DNA from: Dyella tabacisoli
GTDB taxonomy: Bacteria > Pseudomonadota > Gammaproteobacteria > Xanthomonadales > Rhodanobacteraceae
Assembly: GCF_003350925.1 (NCBI RefSeq)
Contig: NZ_KZ857180.1
Coordinates: 62,001-126,000 of the forward strand
DNA length: 64,000 nucleotides
Direction of reading: 5' to 3'
In this document: positions 55,174 through 64,000 of the stretch, piece after piece
Position numbering within the stretch: the first letter of the stretch is position 1
How the letters are laid out: each line of letters begins with the position of its first letter
Position numbers and translations under genes: made by a program
Notes under the pieces: model-generated
What the model was told of the DNA's origin: nothing
What the model saw: only the letters and a program-made list of their open reading frames with translations
The model's database searches: none

Positions 55174-57723
55174 ATGCATAACAAGTCACTGACCCGATTG
55201 ACGCTATCGGCGGCCATTGCCGCCAGCTTGATGTCTGGCGTCCTGGTCTCGCAAAACGCATCTGCGCAAGACAACACGCAAGCACAAGGCAACACCTCGA
55301 CGGCCAACAAGGGGGCGCCGCAAGCGGCTGACGCCAAGTCGACCAAAACGCTGCAAGAAGTTGTGGTGACCGGCACCCCGACCGTAGGCGGCATACGAAA
55401 AATCGACGCCAGCTTCTCGATTACCTCAGCTACTGCCGAACAGATCAAACAAGCTAACCCGAAGAGCACGGCCGATCTGCTGAAAATCGCGCCCGGCCTG
55501 TGGCCTGAATCCACCGGTGGCCAGACCGGTGCGAACGTTGAAATCGCCGGCTTCCCCGGTGGCGGCGACGCGCCGTTCTTCACCATGCAGATGATGGGTT
55601 CGCCGCTCTATGGCATGCCGACCTTATCGTTCTTCGAGCAATCGACGATTTTCCGCCTCGACGACACGATCGAGCGCGCTGAAATTCTGCAGGGCGGCCC
55701 TTCGGTCGTCTTCGGCGACGGCCAGATCGGCGCCACCGCGAACTTCATCCTCAAACAAGGCTCCGCCAAACCCACCGGCAGCGTCGGCATCACTTATGGT
55801 TCGGAGGGCTTGTGGCGCGCCGATGGCTTCTACGGCTTCAAGCTTGCTGAGGGCTGGTATGGCAGCGTCGGCGGTTTCTGGCGCACCTCCGATGGCGTGC
55901 GCTCGCCGCAATTCAAAGCCGACAAGGGCGGCCAGTTCACCGCCACCGTATCGCACGACATCGGCACCAACGGCTCGCTGATGCTGTACGCCCGCCTGCT
56001 CGACGACAAGAATCAATTCATCACGCCGATCCCCTTGATCCAGCACGGCAGCGATAAATTTTCCGCCTATCCAGGCTTCGATCCGCTGACCGACACGTAT
56101 TACTCCAAGGCCATCCAGCACGTGCATCTGGCCGGCTATCCCGGCGGCGGCACCGATGCCAATCTGGCCAACGGTCGCGGCGCGAAAATGACCTTTTTCG
56201 GCGGCAACTTCGATTACGACCTGGGCGATGGCTGGTCCATCTCCGACAAGTTTCTGCTCAACGGCGGCGACGTCGATACCAATGCGCTGTTCTCGGGATC
56301 CAATCCGGCCTCGTTGAACGACATGCTTTACAACACCCCGGCCGGTTTTGGCGGGCTGGTCCTTCCCGCTGGCGCGGCAACCGCCAACTACGTCAACGGC
56401 GGCGCGGTGGATCCCAATCAAAGCGTCATCCATCAGGGTTGGTGGTATATCCACAAACACCTGAAAAACATCAACAACGATTTCCGCCTGAGCAAAGAGC
56501 TGTTCGAAGGCAATACGCTGACCGCAGGCCTGTATCTGGCGCACTACACCGACGACGACAAATGGGCGCTGGGCAACCAGATGCTGATGAGCAATACGCC
56601 CAATGCCCGGCCGATTACGGTGACCTACAACAAGGGCGGGCAAACCTACTACGTCACCGACAATCAGGGCCTGCTCGACAATGGCGGCTACAACATCACC
56701 GAGCACGGCGTAGCCACCAACAAGGCGTTTTACCTGTCCGATTCGTGGCGCATCGACCGCTGGTTGTTCGACGCTTCCGCGCGCCTGGAAAACCAGCACG
56801 CCTCCAATCGCGTCTGCAATCTGAGCAATGTCGATCTCGATCACAACCCGCTCACGCTCTACAACAATTCGGTGCCCGTGTGTAACGGCACCTTCTCCAC
56901 CACCGACTACGACAAGACACATACCTCGTGGACAGTCGGCGCCAACTACGAGCTGGCCGACAACATGAGCGTGTACGCCCGCGTGAACAAGGGCGTGCAC
57001 TTCGGCGATTTCGACAACGCCTTGCGCGGCAATACCACCGGCAATACAGCGCCACTGCAAAAGGTGCAGAACTTCGAGGCGGGTTTCAAATATCAGTCGG
57101 ACCTGATCTACGCCGATATCAGCGTTTATCACAAACAGTTCAATGGTCTGACCTATCAACCGACCGACGGCCAGGGCGTGCCGGTAGGTAAGCAACTGCT
57201 GTACGGATCGGACTCCAAGGGCGTCAACCTCAGTGGTGCCGTGATGCCTATCGATCACCTGCGGCTGCAACTGGTCGCCAACTATCTCGATGGCCACTAC
57301 TCGCACTACACCGGCTGCATCCCGTATGTGAATTCGGTAGCCGGCAACGGCTGCGCACCGATCAACGGCGTGCAATTGCAGCGGCAGCCGAAGTTTCGCT
57401 ACATGTTTACCCCGAGCTACAAGATCCCGTTCTCCTGGGGCGATGTCACCGCTTTCGTAACCTATACGCATGTCGGCTCGCATACGCAGGATCAATCGGG
57501 CCTGCAGCAACTGGGCACCTATCACACCTGGGATTTCGGCGTGGTCGCCAATGTCGAACAGAACTGGGAGCTGCGCTTGCAAGGCACCAATATCACCAAC
57601 GAGCTGGGCCTGACCGAAAGCAACTCGCGCATTTTCGGCTCCGCCTCCGGCAGTGACGGTGTCATCCTGGCTCGGCCGCTGGAAGGTCGCGAGGTCAATT
57701 TCCAGGTCAAGTACAAGTTCTAA
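55174..57723 (+). CDS. TonB-dependent receptor for the sugar locus
   Basis: Outer-membrane importer, 849 aa, presumably for the oligosaccharide metabolised by its neighbours. It has a signal peptide (to NASAQ), a Gln/Ala/Lys-rich linker, TonB-box-like QEVVVTGTP, a plug (about 65-190, QANPKSTADLLKIAPGLWPE, AEILQGGPSVVFGDGQIGAT) and a barrel ending EVNFQVKYKF. It is not closely related to the two receptors that flank the B12 operon. Start ATG 55174 has GGGGAG upstream. It is 93 bp downstream of the GH65 fusion gene and followed by a terminator, so the genes after it need another promoter or read-through. Confidence 0.92.
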   Translation: MHNKSLTRLTLSAAIAASLMSGVLVSQNASAQDNTQAQGNTSTANKGAPQAADAKSTKTLQEVVVTGTPTVGGIRKIDASFSITSATAEQIKQANPKSTADLLKIAPGLWPESTGGQTGANVEIAGFPGGGDAPFFTMQMMGSPLYGMPTLSFFEQSTIFRLDDTIERAEILQGGPSVVFGDGQIGATANFILKQGSAKPTGSVGITYGSEGLWRADGFYGFKLAEGWYGSVGGFWRTSDGVRSPQFKADKGGQFTATVSHDIGTNGSLMLYARLLDDKNQFITPIPLIQHGSDKFSAYPGFDPLTDTYYSKAIQHVHLAGYPGGGTDANLANGRGAKMTFFGGNFDYDLGDGWSISDKFLLNGGDVDTNALFSGSNPASLNDMLYNTPAGFGGLVLPAGAATANYVNGGAVDPNQSVIHQGWWYIHKHLKNINNDFRLSKELFEGNTLTAGLYLAHYTDDDKWALGNQMLMSNTPNARPITVTYNKGGQTYYVTDNQGLLDNGGYNITEHGVATNKAFYLSDSWRIDRWLFDASARLENQHASNRVCNLSNVDLDHNPLTLYNNSVPVCNGTFSTTDYDKTHTSWTVGANYELADNMSVYARVNKGVHFGDFDNALRGNTTGNTAPLQKVQNFEAGFKYQSDLIYADISVYHKQFNGLTYQPTDGQGVPVGKQLLYGSDSKGVNLSGAVMPIDHLRLQLVANYLDGHYSHYTGCIPYVNSVAGNGCAPINGVQLQRQPKFRYMFTPSYKIPFSWGDVTAFVTYTHVGSHTQDQSGLQQLGTYHTWDFGVVANVEQNWELRLQGTNITNELGLTESNSRIFGSASGSDGVILARPLEGREVNFQVKYKF

Positions 57724-57788
57724 GTACAAGTCATGAGTACACGTTTATAAGTACGGGTTTATAAGTTACCGGGGCCCCTCCCCGACGA

Positions 57789-57833
57789 GTGGTCCAGGCC
57801 GGCTACCCTATAACGGCCTGGACCACCCTTTTT
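57789..57833 (+). terminator. Rho-independent terminator after TonB receptor
   Basis: Perfect 13-bp stem GTGGTCCAGGCCG / CGGCCTGGACCAC, 12-nt loop, then CCTTTTT. It ends 20 bp before the MFS start. Just upstream (57724-57765) three short direct repeats of the type TAAGTAC/TTATAAGT follow the receptor stop. Confidence 0.9.
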
Positions 57834-57852
57834 GTTATGCATCGAGGTGGCT

Positions 57853-59097
57853 GTGAATCGATTCCGCATGATCGCCGCGCTGGCACTGATCTATATGGTC
57901 TTCGCGATACTGCTTAACAGTGTCGGCACGGTCATCCTGCAATCCATCCACACCTTCAACATCGACAAACCGCAGGCCAGCTTGCTCGAATTGTTCAAGG
58001 ATCTGCCCATCGCGATCACCTCGTTTCTGGTCGCATCCTTTCTGCCTTTGCTGGGTTATCGACGCGCCATGATGCTGGCGCTGGCAATCGTCGGTTGCGC
58101 CTGCATGTTGATGCCGCTGTATCCGGGTTTTCATACCGCCGAGCTGCTGTTCACTTGTATCGGTATTTCGTTCGCGCTGGCCAAGGTCGGCGTGTACTCG
58201 TCGATCGGCCTGCTGACCCATGACAAGACCGAGCACAGCCGGCTCACCAACACCATCGAAGGGCTGTTCATGCTCGGGGTAATGATCAGCGGCTGGCTGT
58301 TCAGCGCCTTCATCGATCATGACGCACCGACCAACCCCACCTGGCTGAATGTTTACTGGCTGCTTGCAGCACTGTGCGGCCTGGTCATTGTTTTGCTCGC
58401 CACCTCGCGCCTCGACGAATCGGCAGCACATAGCGGCGGCAAAAACTCGATTCGCGGCTCGCTCAACGAAATGCTGCAATTGTTTCTACGGCCGCTGGTT
58501 TACGTGTTTCTTATTTCGGCCTTTCTATACGTACTGATCGAACAAAGCTTCGGCACCTGGCTGCCCACCTTCAATAACGAGATTCTCAAACTGCCCAATG
58601 CGATGAGCATCCAGCTCGCCAGCATTCTCGCCGGCGCCACCGCACTGGGCCGCATCGGCGCAGGCCAAGTGCTGCGGCGGGTGCCCTGGCATATCCTGCT
58701 AAACCTCTGCGTCGTCGGCATGGGTTTGCTGGTGGTGCTGACCTTGCCGCTGGCACGCGATGTCGTCGCGCGTGCCGACGTGAACTGGTTCAACGCACCG
58801 GCCGCCGCTTATCTGATTCCGCTGATCGGCTTGTTGATGGCGCCGATTTATCCGGTCATCAACTCGGTGGCGCTCAGTTCGCTACCCAAACCCGCACATG
58901 CGGCGATGACCGGCCTGATCGTTATTTTCTCCGCGCTCGGCGGCACGCTAGGGTCGCGTATCACCGCGATCGTGTTTGCCAATTTCGGCGGCATCCACGC
59001 TTTTTATTTTTCGCTGGTGCCGATGTCGCTGGTGTTGATCGCACTGTTTTTCTTCAAGCGCGAAACCGATCGTGCCGGCGGCCTTACGACAAAATAG
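57853..59097 (+). CDS. MFS transporter, predicted sugar permease
   Basis: Inner-membrane major facilitator of 414 aa with about 12 hydrophobic segments. It shows GYRRAMMLALAIVGCACMLM after TM2, a central cytoplasmic loop (TSRLDESAAHSGGKNS), and IYPVINSVALSSLPKPAHA in the C-terminal half. The family resembles FucP/NanT-like sugar permeases, but the substrate cannot be read from sequence. Start chosen: GTG 57853 with GAGGTGG just upstream; the frame is open a further seven codons into the terminator. Context suggests transport of glucose or a disaccharide released by the GH65 enzymes. Confidence 0.85.
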   Translation: MNRFRMIAALALIYMVFAILLNSVGTVILQSIHTFNIDKPQASLLELFKDLPIAITSFLVASFLPLLGYRRAMMLALAIVGCACMLMPLYPGFHTAELLFTCIGISFALAKVGVYSSIGLLTHDKTEHSRLTNTIEGLFMLGVMISGWLFSAFIDHDAPTNPTWLNVYWLLAALCGLVIVLLATSRLDESAAHSGGKNSIRGSLNEMLQLFLRPLVYVFLISAFLYVLIEQSFGTWLPTFNNEILKLPNAMSIQLASILAGATALGRIGAGQVLRRVPWHILLNLCVVGMGLLVVLTLPLARDVVARADVNWFNAPAAAYLIPLIGLLMAPIYPVINSVALSSLPKPAHAAMTGLIVIFSALGGTLGSRITAIVFANFGGIHAFYFSLVPMSLVLIALFFFKRETDRAGGLTTK

Positions 59098-59165
59098 CTC
59101 CCGCCCGCGAAAGAAGCCCGGCGAGCAATGCGCCGTTGAGTAGTACGTATAGACATGGAGTTATC

Positions 59166-61412
59166 GTGAAGTTCCGTCACTTGAAATGTATTGGCCTGTG
59201 CCTGATCGCCGCCTTGGCCGCACCCGCATTCGGCCAGACCGACCCAAGCTTCCTGCTCACGGCAACCTCGAAGCATTTCGATAGCTACTTTCCCAGCTAT
59301 CTCGCCAACGGCTATTTTTCGACGATGACATCGCCGCGCGGCACCGAGGGCAATCTCGCCTATATGGTCGCCTTTATGGACTACGCCAAGGACGATATCG
59401 CCCGCCCCGCCGCGATTCCCGGTTGGAGTGAAATCGACTACAACCCCGGTGGCGGCTGGATCAATTCAACCCGCCTGGGCAAAGAGATCTTTACCGACTA
59501 CGCGCAGACACTGAACATGCGCGACGGCACCTTAAGCACCCGTTATCGTTTCGTCTATGCGAACAAATCGACCGACGTAAAAGTCACCACCTTCGTCAGT
59601 CAGGCAGCGAATCATCTTGCCGCAACCCAGCTTTCGATCACCCCGCAATTTGACGGCAGCGTGCAACTGACATTTCCGCTGCGGCTGTGGTCGGAGCATC
59701 AGCCGCGCTTCCCCATCGGCAAGATGAGCGGCGATGAGATGATCGCCGCGGTCATCGCCAGCGGGCAGAATCTGGATAACAAACCCGTACCCACGCCCGA
59801 CCGCGCCGCCGTGTGGTATCACGGCGTCACTCGCATTGTGTCCAGCGATGGCGATGCCAAGGCGTTGACACTGTCCCTCGATGGCCGTGCCGAACAGGGC
59901 CTGACCATGGCCGAGGCCGCCGCCATCAACCTGCCGGCCGACCTGGACATCGAAGACGTCAAGCTGGAGCGTGGCCCGCACCGCCTGTCGCTCAACGTCG
60001 TCGCCAAAGTAAAACAAGGCAAAACCTACACCTTCACCAAATACATCGCCGCCTCCCGGCAGAACTGGGGCGGCGATGCGAAAGAGACGCTAGCCCTGGC
60101 CAAAGCCGCGCGCGAGACCGGCTTTGCCGCCCTGCTTGCCGAGCATCAGGCCGCATGGCATGAACTATGGAAGGCCGACATCGTCGTCGAAGGCGACGCC
60201 AAGGTGCAGCAGGCGTTGCACTCGGACTTGTATTACCTGCTGTCCAACACCACCACCGGCACCGCCTGGCCGATGGGCGCCTGCGCACTCACCCCCGGTT
60301 ACGCCGGCCATGCTTTTTGGGACAGCGACTCGTGGGTGTTTCCCGCCCTGCTCTTGCTGCATCCAGAGCGCGCCAAACCGATCGTGATGTTTCGCCATCG
60401 CACTATGCAGCCCGCCCGCGAACGCGCTCGGCAGTACGCCACCAAAGGCACCATGTATCCGTGGGAGTCCGACCCCGAAACCGGTGTCGATCACACGCCG
60501 CATTTTGCCTATGGCGTGTTTCGCGAGATCCATGTCAATGCGGATATCGCCATCGCCCAATGGCAGTACTACCTCGCGACCGGCGACACCGCCTGGCTCA
60601 AACAATACGGCTGGCCGGTGATCGACGAAGTGGCGCAATTCTGGGCCAGTCGCGTTACCTACAACAAAGAAAAAGACCGCTACGAGATTCATCACGTCAC
60701 CTCGCCGGACGAAGCCTACGACGACGTGCCCAATGATTCGTTTACCAATGCCGTCGCGCGCAAGGCACTGACCATTGCGATTCAGGCATCGAAACTGGTC
60801 GGCGCCAAAGCCGACCCGCAGTGGGCCGAGATCGCCTCGAAAATATATATCCCGTTCCAGGACCAGGAGCAGCGCCATCTCGATTTCGACGCCTCGGTGC
60901 CGCACGACAAAATCACCTGGATGGGTTCGTCGCTGGCCTGGTTGATGTATCCCAATCTCGACCTGCCGATGTCGGCGCAAGTGCGCAAGAACGACTTCGA
61001 CTTTCAGCTCAACGAACTGAAAGTGCATGGCGACGACCCCAACGAAATGATGATGGTGATGCTTGCCGTCGGCGCCGCGGAATTGGGCGATGCGAAAACC
61101 GCCGGCGATTGGATACAACGCAACTTGGTCGGCTTTCTCAAACCGCCGTTCAATGTGCGCACCGAAACGGTGGCCAACAACGCCGGATACATTCTGGCCA
61201 CCTCCGCCGGCTTCGTGCAGAGTTTCGTCTACGGCCTGAGCGGCCTGCGCATCGACGAGCAAGGCCTGACCGAGGCCTATGCGCCTGCGCTGCCACCCGC
61301 ATGGCGCGCGCTCACCCTCAAGCACATCAGCTTCCGTGGCAAGCATTACGACATCCATATCGAGCGCAACGCCAGCGGCAAAGCCGTGCTGACCCGCAAG
61401 GCCCTGGACTGA
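59166..61412 (+). CDS. Secreted GH65-family glycoside hydrolase
   Basis: Predicted periplasmic or outer-membrane-facing alpha-glucosidase-type enzyme, 748 aa. Signal peptide (VKFRHLKCIGLCLIAALAAP to FGQ). The (alpha/alpha)6 catalytic domain holds GYAGHAFWDSDSWVFPALLLL, and the predicted general acid is Glu516 in TSPDEAYDDVPNDSFTN. The order resembles the bacterial GH65 hydrolases characterised as kojibiose hydrolase and the acid trehalases rather than the phosphorylases: it is exported, where phosphorolysis would lose the product. Start chosen at GTG 59166 with GGAG 5 nt upstream, giving a normal signal peptide. It lies 68 bp after the MFS gene. Confidence 0.87.
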   Translation: MKFRHLKCIGLCLIAALAAPAFGQTDPSFLLTATSKHFDSYFPSYLANGYFSTMTSPRGTEGNLAYMVAFMDYAKDDIARPAAIPGWSEIDYNPGGGWINSTRLGKEIFTDYAQTLNMRDGTLSTRYRFVYANKSTDVKVTTFVSQAANHLAATQLSITPQFDGSVQLTFPLRLWSEHQPRFPIGKMSGDEMIAAVIASGQNLDNKPVPTPDRAAVWYHGVTRIVSSDGDAKALTLSLDGRAEQGLTMAEAAAINLPADLDIEDVKLERGPHRLSLNVVAKVKQGKTYTFTKYIAASRQNWGGDAKETLALAKAARETGFAALLAEHQAAWHELWKADIVVEGDAKVQQALHSDLYYLLSNTTTGTAWPMGACALTPGYAGHAFWDSDSWVFPALLLLHPERAKPIVMFRHRTMQPARERARQYATKGTMYPWESDPETGVDHTPHFAYGVFREIHVNADIAIAQWQYYLATGDTAWLKQYGWPVIDEVAQFWASRVTYNKEKDRYEIHHVTSPDEAYDDVPNDSFTNAVARKALTIAIQASKLVGAKADPQWAEIASKIYIPFQDQEQRHLDFDASVPHDKITWMGSSLAWLMYPNLDLPMSAQVRKNDFDFQLNELKVHGDDPNEMMMVMLAVGAAELGDAKTAGDWIQRNLVGFLKPPFNVRTETVANNAGYILATSAGFVQSFVYGLSGLRIDEQGLTEAYAPALPPAWRALTLKHISFRGKHYDIHIERNASGKAVLTRKALD

Positions 61413-61475
61413 TGCGCGCCCTCGCACCGCACGGTTGAGATGTTTACGGCTTTATCCATCTGTGGAGAAATCGCC

Positions 61476-62552
61476 ATGCGCATACCCCGCCCTCGATCCC
61501 AACAGCTAATCGCCTTGTTTTGCGCAGGCTTGCTCAGTGTTGCGGCATGGGCCGATACGCCGCCTGCGCGCGTCAGCGGCAACGGCGGCGTGACCGCAAC
61601 CGATTTCAGCGCGCCCTACTCCGCCTTCGCCTCACCCGAGTCGCTCGTACGCTTTCAACAAATGATCGTCGAGAACCGCAGCGCGCCCGGCCTGGGTAGC
61701 CCGATTGAAGTCAGTCGCGCCTACTACGAGCGGATCAACGCCGATCGCGTCGAACGCATGAAAAAACTGTACCCCGTAAAGATCGCCGCACAAACCATCG
61801 GTGGTGTCCCCACCGATGTAGTGGAGCCGGCGGCGGGAATCGGCGGGGACAGCCATGAGCGAGTGCTTATCAATCTGCACGGCGGCGGCTTTCTATGGGG
61901 CGCCCATAGCGGCGGCCTGGTGGAGTCGATCCCCATCGCCAGCCTGGGCAAGATCAAGGTCGTCAGCGTCGACTACCGGCAAGGCCCCGAGTACGTTTTC
62001 CCCACCGCCAGCGACGATGTGGAAGCGGTCTACCGCGCATTGTTGAAACACTACAAAGCTAAAAACATCGGCATCTACGGCTGCTCCGCCGGCGGCTTTC
62101 TCACCGCCGAATCGGTCGCCCGATTCATCTCCAAACACCTGCCGGTACCGGGCGCCATCGGTACCTTCTGCGCCTCCTTGGTCGCCCTCGACGGCGACTC
62201 CGTCTATACCGCGCCACCACTCAATGGCGACGCCGTACCCAAGCATCCTATACAACTCACCGACCTGCCCTATTTCAAAGGCGCCAGCCCCACCGACCCA
62301 CAAGTGCTTCCCGGCGTTTCGCCGCAACTACTAGCCAAGTTTCCGCCGACCTTATTGATAAGCGGCACCCGTGACTTCTCCATGAGCTCAGTGATTCGCA
62401 GCCATGCCCTGCTGACCCAGGCCGGCGTCGATGCCGACCTGCACGTATGGGACGGCATGTGGCATTCGTTCTTCTCCGACCCCGAGCTACCAGAGTCGAA
62501 AGACGCCTACAACGTCATCGTGAAGTTCTTTGCACGGCACCTAGGTCACTGA
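61476..62552 (+). CDS. Secreted alpha/beta-hydrolase (HSL-type esterase)
   Basis: Exported serine esterase, 358 aa, substrate unknown. Signal peptide (MRIPRPRSQQLIALF to AAWADT). The HSL-family signature HGGGFLWGAHSGG forms the oxyanion hole; the nucleophile is in GCSAGG (a GxSxG motif with Cys in position 2); the acid is in ISGTRDFSMSS and the His in WDGMWHSFF. Start ATG 61476 follows GGAGAAATCGCC. Last gene of the sugar locus; it might remove acyl groups from the sugar substrate. Confidence 0.85.
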   Translation: MRIPRPRSQQLIALFCAGLLSVAAWADTPPARVSGNGGVTATDFSAPYSAFASPESLVRFQQMIVENRSAPGLGSPIEVSRAYYERINADRVERMKKLYPVKIAAQTIGGVPTDVVEPAAGIGGDSHERVLINLHGGGFLWGAHSGGLVESIPIASLGKIKVVSVDYRQGPEYVFPTASDDVEAVYRALLKHYKAKNIGIYGCSAGGFLTAESVARFISKHLPVPGAIGTFCASLVALDGDSVYTAPPLNGDAVPKHPIQLTDLPYFKGASPTDPQVLPGVSPQLLAKFPPTLLISGTRDFSMSSVIRSHALLTQAGVDADLHVWDGMWHSFFSDPELPESKDAYNVIVKFFARHLGH

Positions 62553-62570
62553 GGATGTGTTTGCCCGGTG

Positions 62571-62749
62571 CGTAGGTTGGGGTGAGCGAATGCGAACCCC
62601 AACGTTGCGCGATGCTGGGTATTACGGCGAGTCCCAAAAGCACGCATGTTGGGTATCACGGCGGATCCCAAAAGCATGCCACCTCGGGTATCACGGCGAG
62701 CCTCAACGTTACGCAACGTTGGGCATCACTTTGTTCAGCCCAACCTACG
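62571..62749. repeat. Diverged IR-bounded MITE-like repeat
   Basis: Ends CGTAGGTTGGG / CCCAACCTACG are the same as in the 32886 repeats, and part of the interior is (CCCCAACGTTGCGC, ACGCAACGTTGGGCATCACT). In between are three extra copies of a GGGTATTACGGCGAGTCCC-like unit. It begins 19 bp after the esterase stop, marking the right end of the sugar locus. Confidence 0.88.
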
Positions 62750-62789
62750 CGAGCCGTTGCCGAAGGATGAAGTGGTGGGGCAGCGTGGC

Positions 62790-62885
62790 TCCCTCCCCTG
62801 CTTGTAGGGGAGGGTTGGGGAGGGGTTGAATCTTGCGGCAAGGGTGTACCCCCTCCCAGCCTCCCCCTGCAGGCAGGGGGAGGGA
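62790..62885. repeat. C-rich/G-rich hairpin repeat
   Basis: CTCCCTCCCCTGCTTGTAGG-GGAGGGTTGGGGAGGGG followed by CCCCCTCCCAGCCTCCCCCT-GCAGGCAGGGGGAGG. Same family as at 18700 and 37206. The remaining 62886-63083 is the pilR leader; it contains a small CCCCCTGGAGGGG hairpin and no gene. Confidence 0.8.
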
Positions 62886-63083
62886 CAAAGAGGGCGCGCA
62901 TCATCTCTGGAAGCATTTCATCGCCACCGTCCTTGACGCACATCACACTTCAAGATTGAAAATTCTGGAATACCTGACTCCGCCAGACACCAGCACCCGC
63001 CCCGGCGATTGAGACACGACAGCCTTTGCCCCCTGGAGGGGCGCCGGGTATTCTTGTGAAGATTACATTTCAGCTTGAAGCGC

Positions 63084-64000
63084 ATGAGCCAACAGACCGT
63101 ACTGGTCATCGACGACGAACGCGACATTCGCGAGCTGCTTACTATCACTCTGGGCCGCATGGATCTGCGCGTGGATGCGGTAGGAACGGTGACCGAAGCT
63201 CGACGCGCACTGGCCGAACACAGTTACGACCTATGTTTTACCGATATGCGCCTGCCCGACGGTAATGGCCAGGAGGTGATCGAACTGATCGCCACCAGCC
63301 ATCCCGATACGCCGGTGGCGATGATTACCGCCTATGGCAATGTTGATGCCGCAGTGAATGCGCTCAAGGCCGGCGCTTTCGACTTTGTCTCCAAGCCGGT
63401 CGATATCCAGATGCTGCGGCAACTGGTGCGCACGGCGCTGAAGCTGGCCGAGGAAAAGCGCAGTGACCATGTCGCCGCCAAGTCCGGCGGCACGGGCGAC
63501 CGGCTGGTCGGCGATTCGCCGGCGATGCAGCAGGTTCGCTCAACCATCACCAAGCTCGCGCGCAATCAGGCGCCGGTCTATATCGCCGGCGAGTCCGGCG
63601 TGGGCAAGGAGTTAGTAGCGCGGCTGATCCACGAGCAGGGACCGCGTGCCGGCGGGCCGTTTGTGCCGGTGAACTGCGGCGCGATCCCTTCGGAGTTGAT
63701 GGAAAGCGAGTTTTTCGGTCACCGTAAAGGCAGCTTCACCGGCGCAGTAAACGATAAAGAAGGGCTGTTTCAGGCGGCCCACGGCGGCACGCTGTTTCTC
63801 GACGAAGTGGCGGAGCTGCCGCTGCACATGCAGGTGAAATTGCTGCGTGCGATCCAGGAGAAAGCGGTGCGTGCGATTGGCGGGCGCGATGAGATCCCGG
63901 TGGATGTGCGCATTCTCTCGGCCACCCACAAAAATCTTGGTGCGCTGGTCGAGCTGGGGCAGTTTCGCCAGGATTTGTTCTATCGCATCAACGTGATCGA
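63084..64000 (+). CDS. pilR: Type IV pilus response regulator PilR (5' part)
   Basis: Sigma-54-dependent activator of pilin transcription, phosphorylated by PilS. The visible 305 residues cover the receiver domain (DDE at 10-12, phospho-acceptor Asp54 in CFTDMRLPDG, Lys in FVSKPVD) and most of the AAA+ domain: Walker A GESGVGKELVARLIH, the sigma-54 loop GSFTGA (in GHRKGSFTGAVNDKEGLF, the PilR form of GAFTGA) and Walker B GGTLFLDEVAELP. It starts at ATG 63084 and runs off the window. pilS is 12.6 kb upstream on the same strand with the sugar locus in between. Confidence 0.95.
   Translation, partial: MSQQTVLVIDDERDIRELLTITLGRMDLRVDAVGTVTEARRALAEHSYDLCFTDMRLPDGNGQEVIELIATSHPDTPVAMITAYGNVDAAVNALKAGAFDFVSKPVDIQMLRQLVRTALKLAEEKRSDHVAAKSGGTGDRLVGDSPAMQQVRSTITKLARNQAPVYIAGESGVGKELVARLIHEQGPRAGGPFVPVNCGAIPSELMESEFFGHRKGSFTGAVNDKEGLFQAAHGGTLFLDEVAELPLHMQVKLLRAIQEKAVRAIGGRDEIPVDVRILSATHKNLGALVELGQFRQDLFYRINVI

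Noticed and set aside
55624-57729. 701-aa frame on the minus strand opposite the TonB receptor
   Set aside because: Antisense shadow. The plus-strand receptor has a signal peptide, plug and barrel end; the antisense product is low-complexity Val/Gly/Ala/Ile.
60165-61427. 420-aa frame on the minus strand opposite the secreted GH65
   Set aside because: Antisense shadow; no signal or domain, and the GH65 frame is fully supported.
62557-62829. 90-aa ORF after the esterase
   Set aside because: Covers the diverged MITE-like repeat and adjoining hairpin; no gene features.

Overview
The window is a chromosomal segment from a gammaproteobacterium of the Xanthomonadales/Lysobacterales, most likely Rhodanobacteraceae (Dyella/Rhodanobacter/Frateuria-like). 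This rests on gene order (yebC-ruvC-ruvA-kup-ruvB-ybgC-tolQRAB-pal-cpoB-queE-queC on one strand), a moderately high G+C content, several TonB receptors and abundant xanthomonad-style intergenic repeats. The genus is inference. No rRNA, tRNA, CRISPR array, phage or transposase gene was seen.

Layout. 1-11961: core block on the minus strand (queuosine synthesis, Tol-Pal envelope system, RuvABC resolvasome with kup inside it, yebC). 12195-15943: a lipase-like hydrolase, aspS, a secreted DUF3011-type protein and an FmdB zinc ribbon. 16221-18671: a TonB receptor. 18841-30245: a cobalamin operon on the minus strand, headed by a cobalamin riboswitch and btuB, followed by a BtuM-like membrane protein and nine tightly overlapping late-pathway genes (cobO, cbiA, cbiB, cobD, cbiP, then cobU, cobT, cobC, cobS). 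30391-32841: a second TonB receptor, paralogous to the first, so two related receptors bracket the B12 operon. 33457-40933: clpB, pgeF, rluD, bamD, nadE. 41023-45673: a four-gene archaic (Csu/sigma type) chaperone-usher pilus operon. 46189-48236: sucCD. 48865-50493: pilS. 50660-62552: a sugar-utilisation locus with a LacI-type regulator, a GH65 phosphorylase fused to beta-phosphoglucomutase, a TonB receptor, an MFS permease, a secreted GH65 hydrolase and a secreted esterase-like protein. 63084-end: pilR (partial), the partner of pilS, about 12.6 kb away from it.

How the parts work together. BtuB, the BtuM-like protein and the Cob/Cbi enzymes form a cobamide import and completion pathway under one B12 sensor. 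The sugar locus reads as a complete route: outer-membrane uptake, periplasmic hydrolysis, inner-membrane transport, cytoplasmic phosphorolysis to beta-glucose-1-phosphate, and isomerisation to glucose-6-phosphate.

The most distinctive non-coding feature is a family of five dispersed elements. Each has a tandem GGGGAAC array (4 to about 15 copies, a strong G-quadruplex pattern), an A-rich spacer of about 90-110 bp, and a complementary GTTCCCC-rich right arm. All five have the same orientation, and four of the five right arms abut the 3' end of a minus-strand gene. Three further repeat families fill most of the other gaps.
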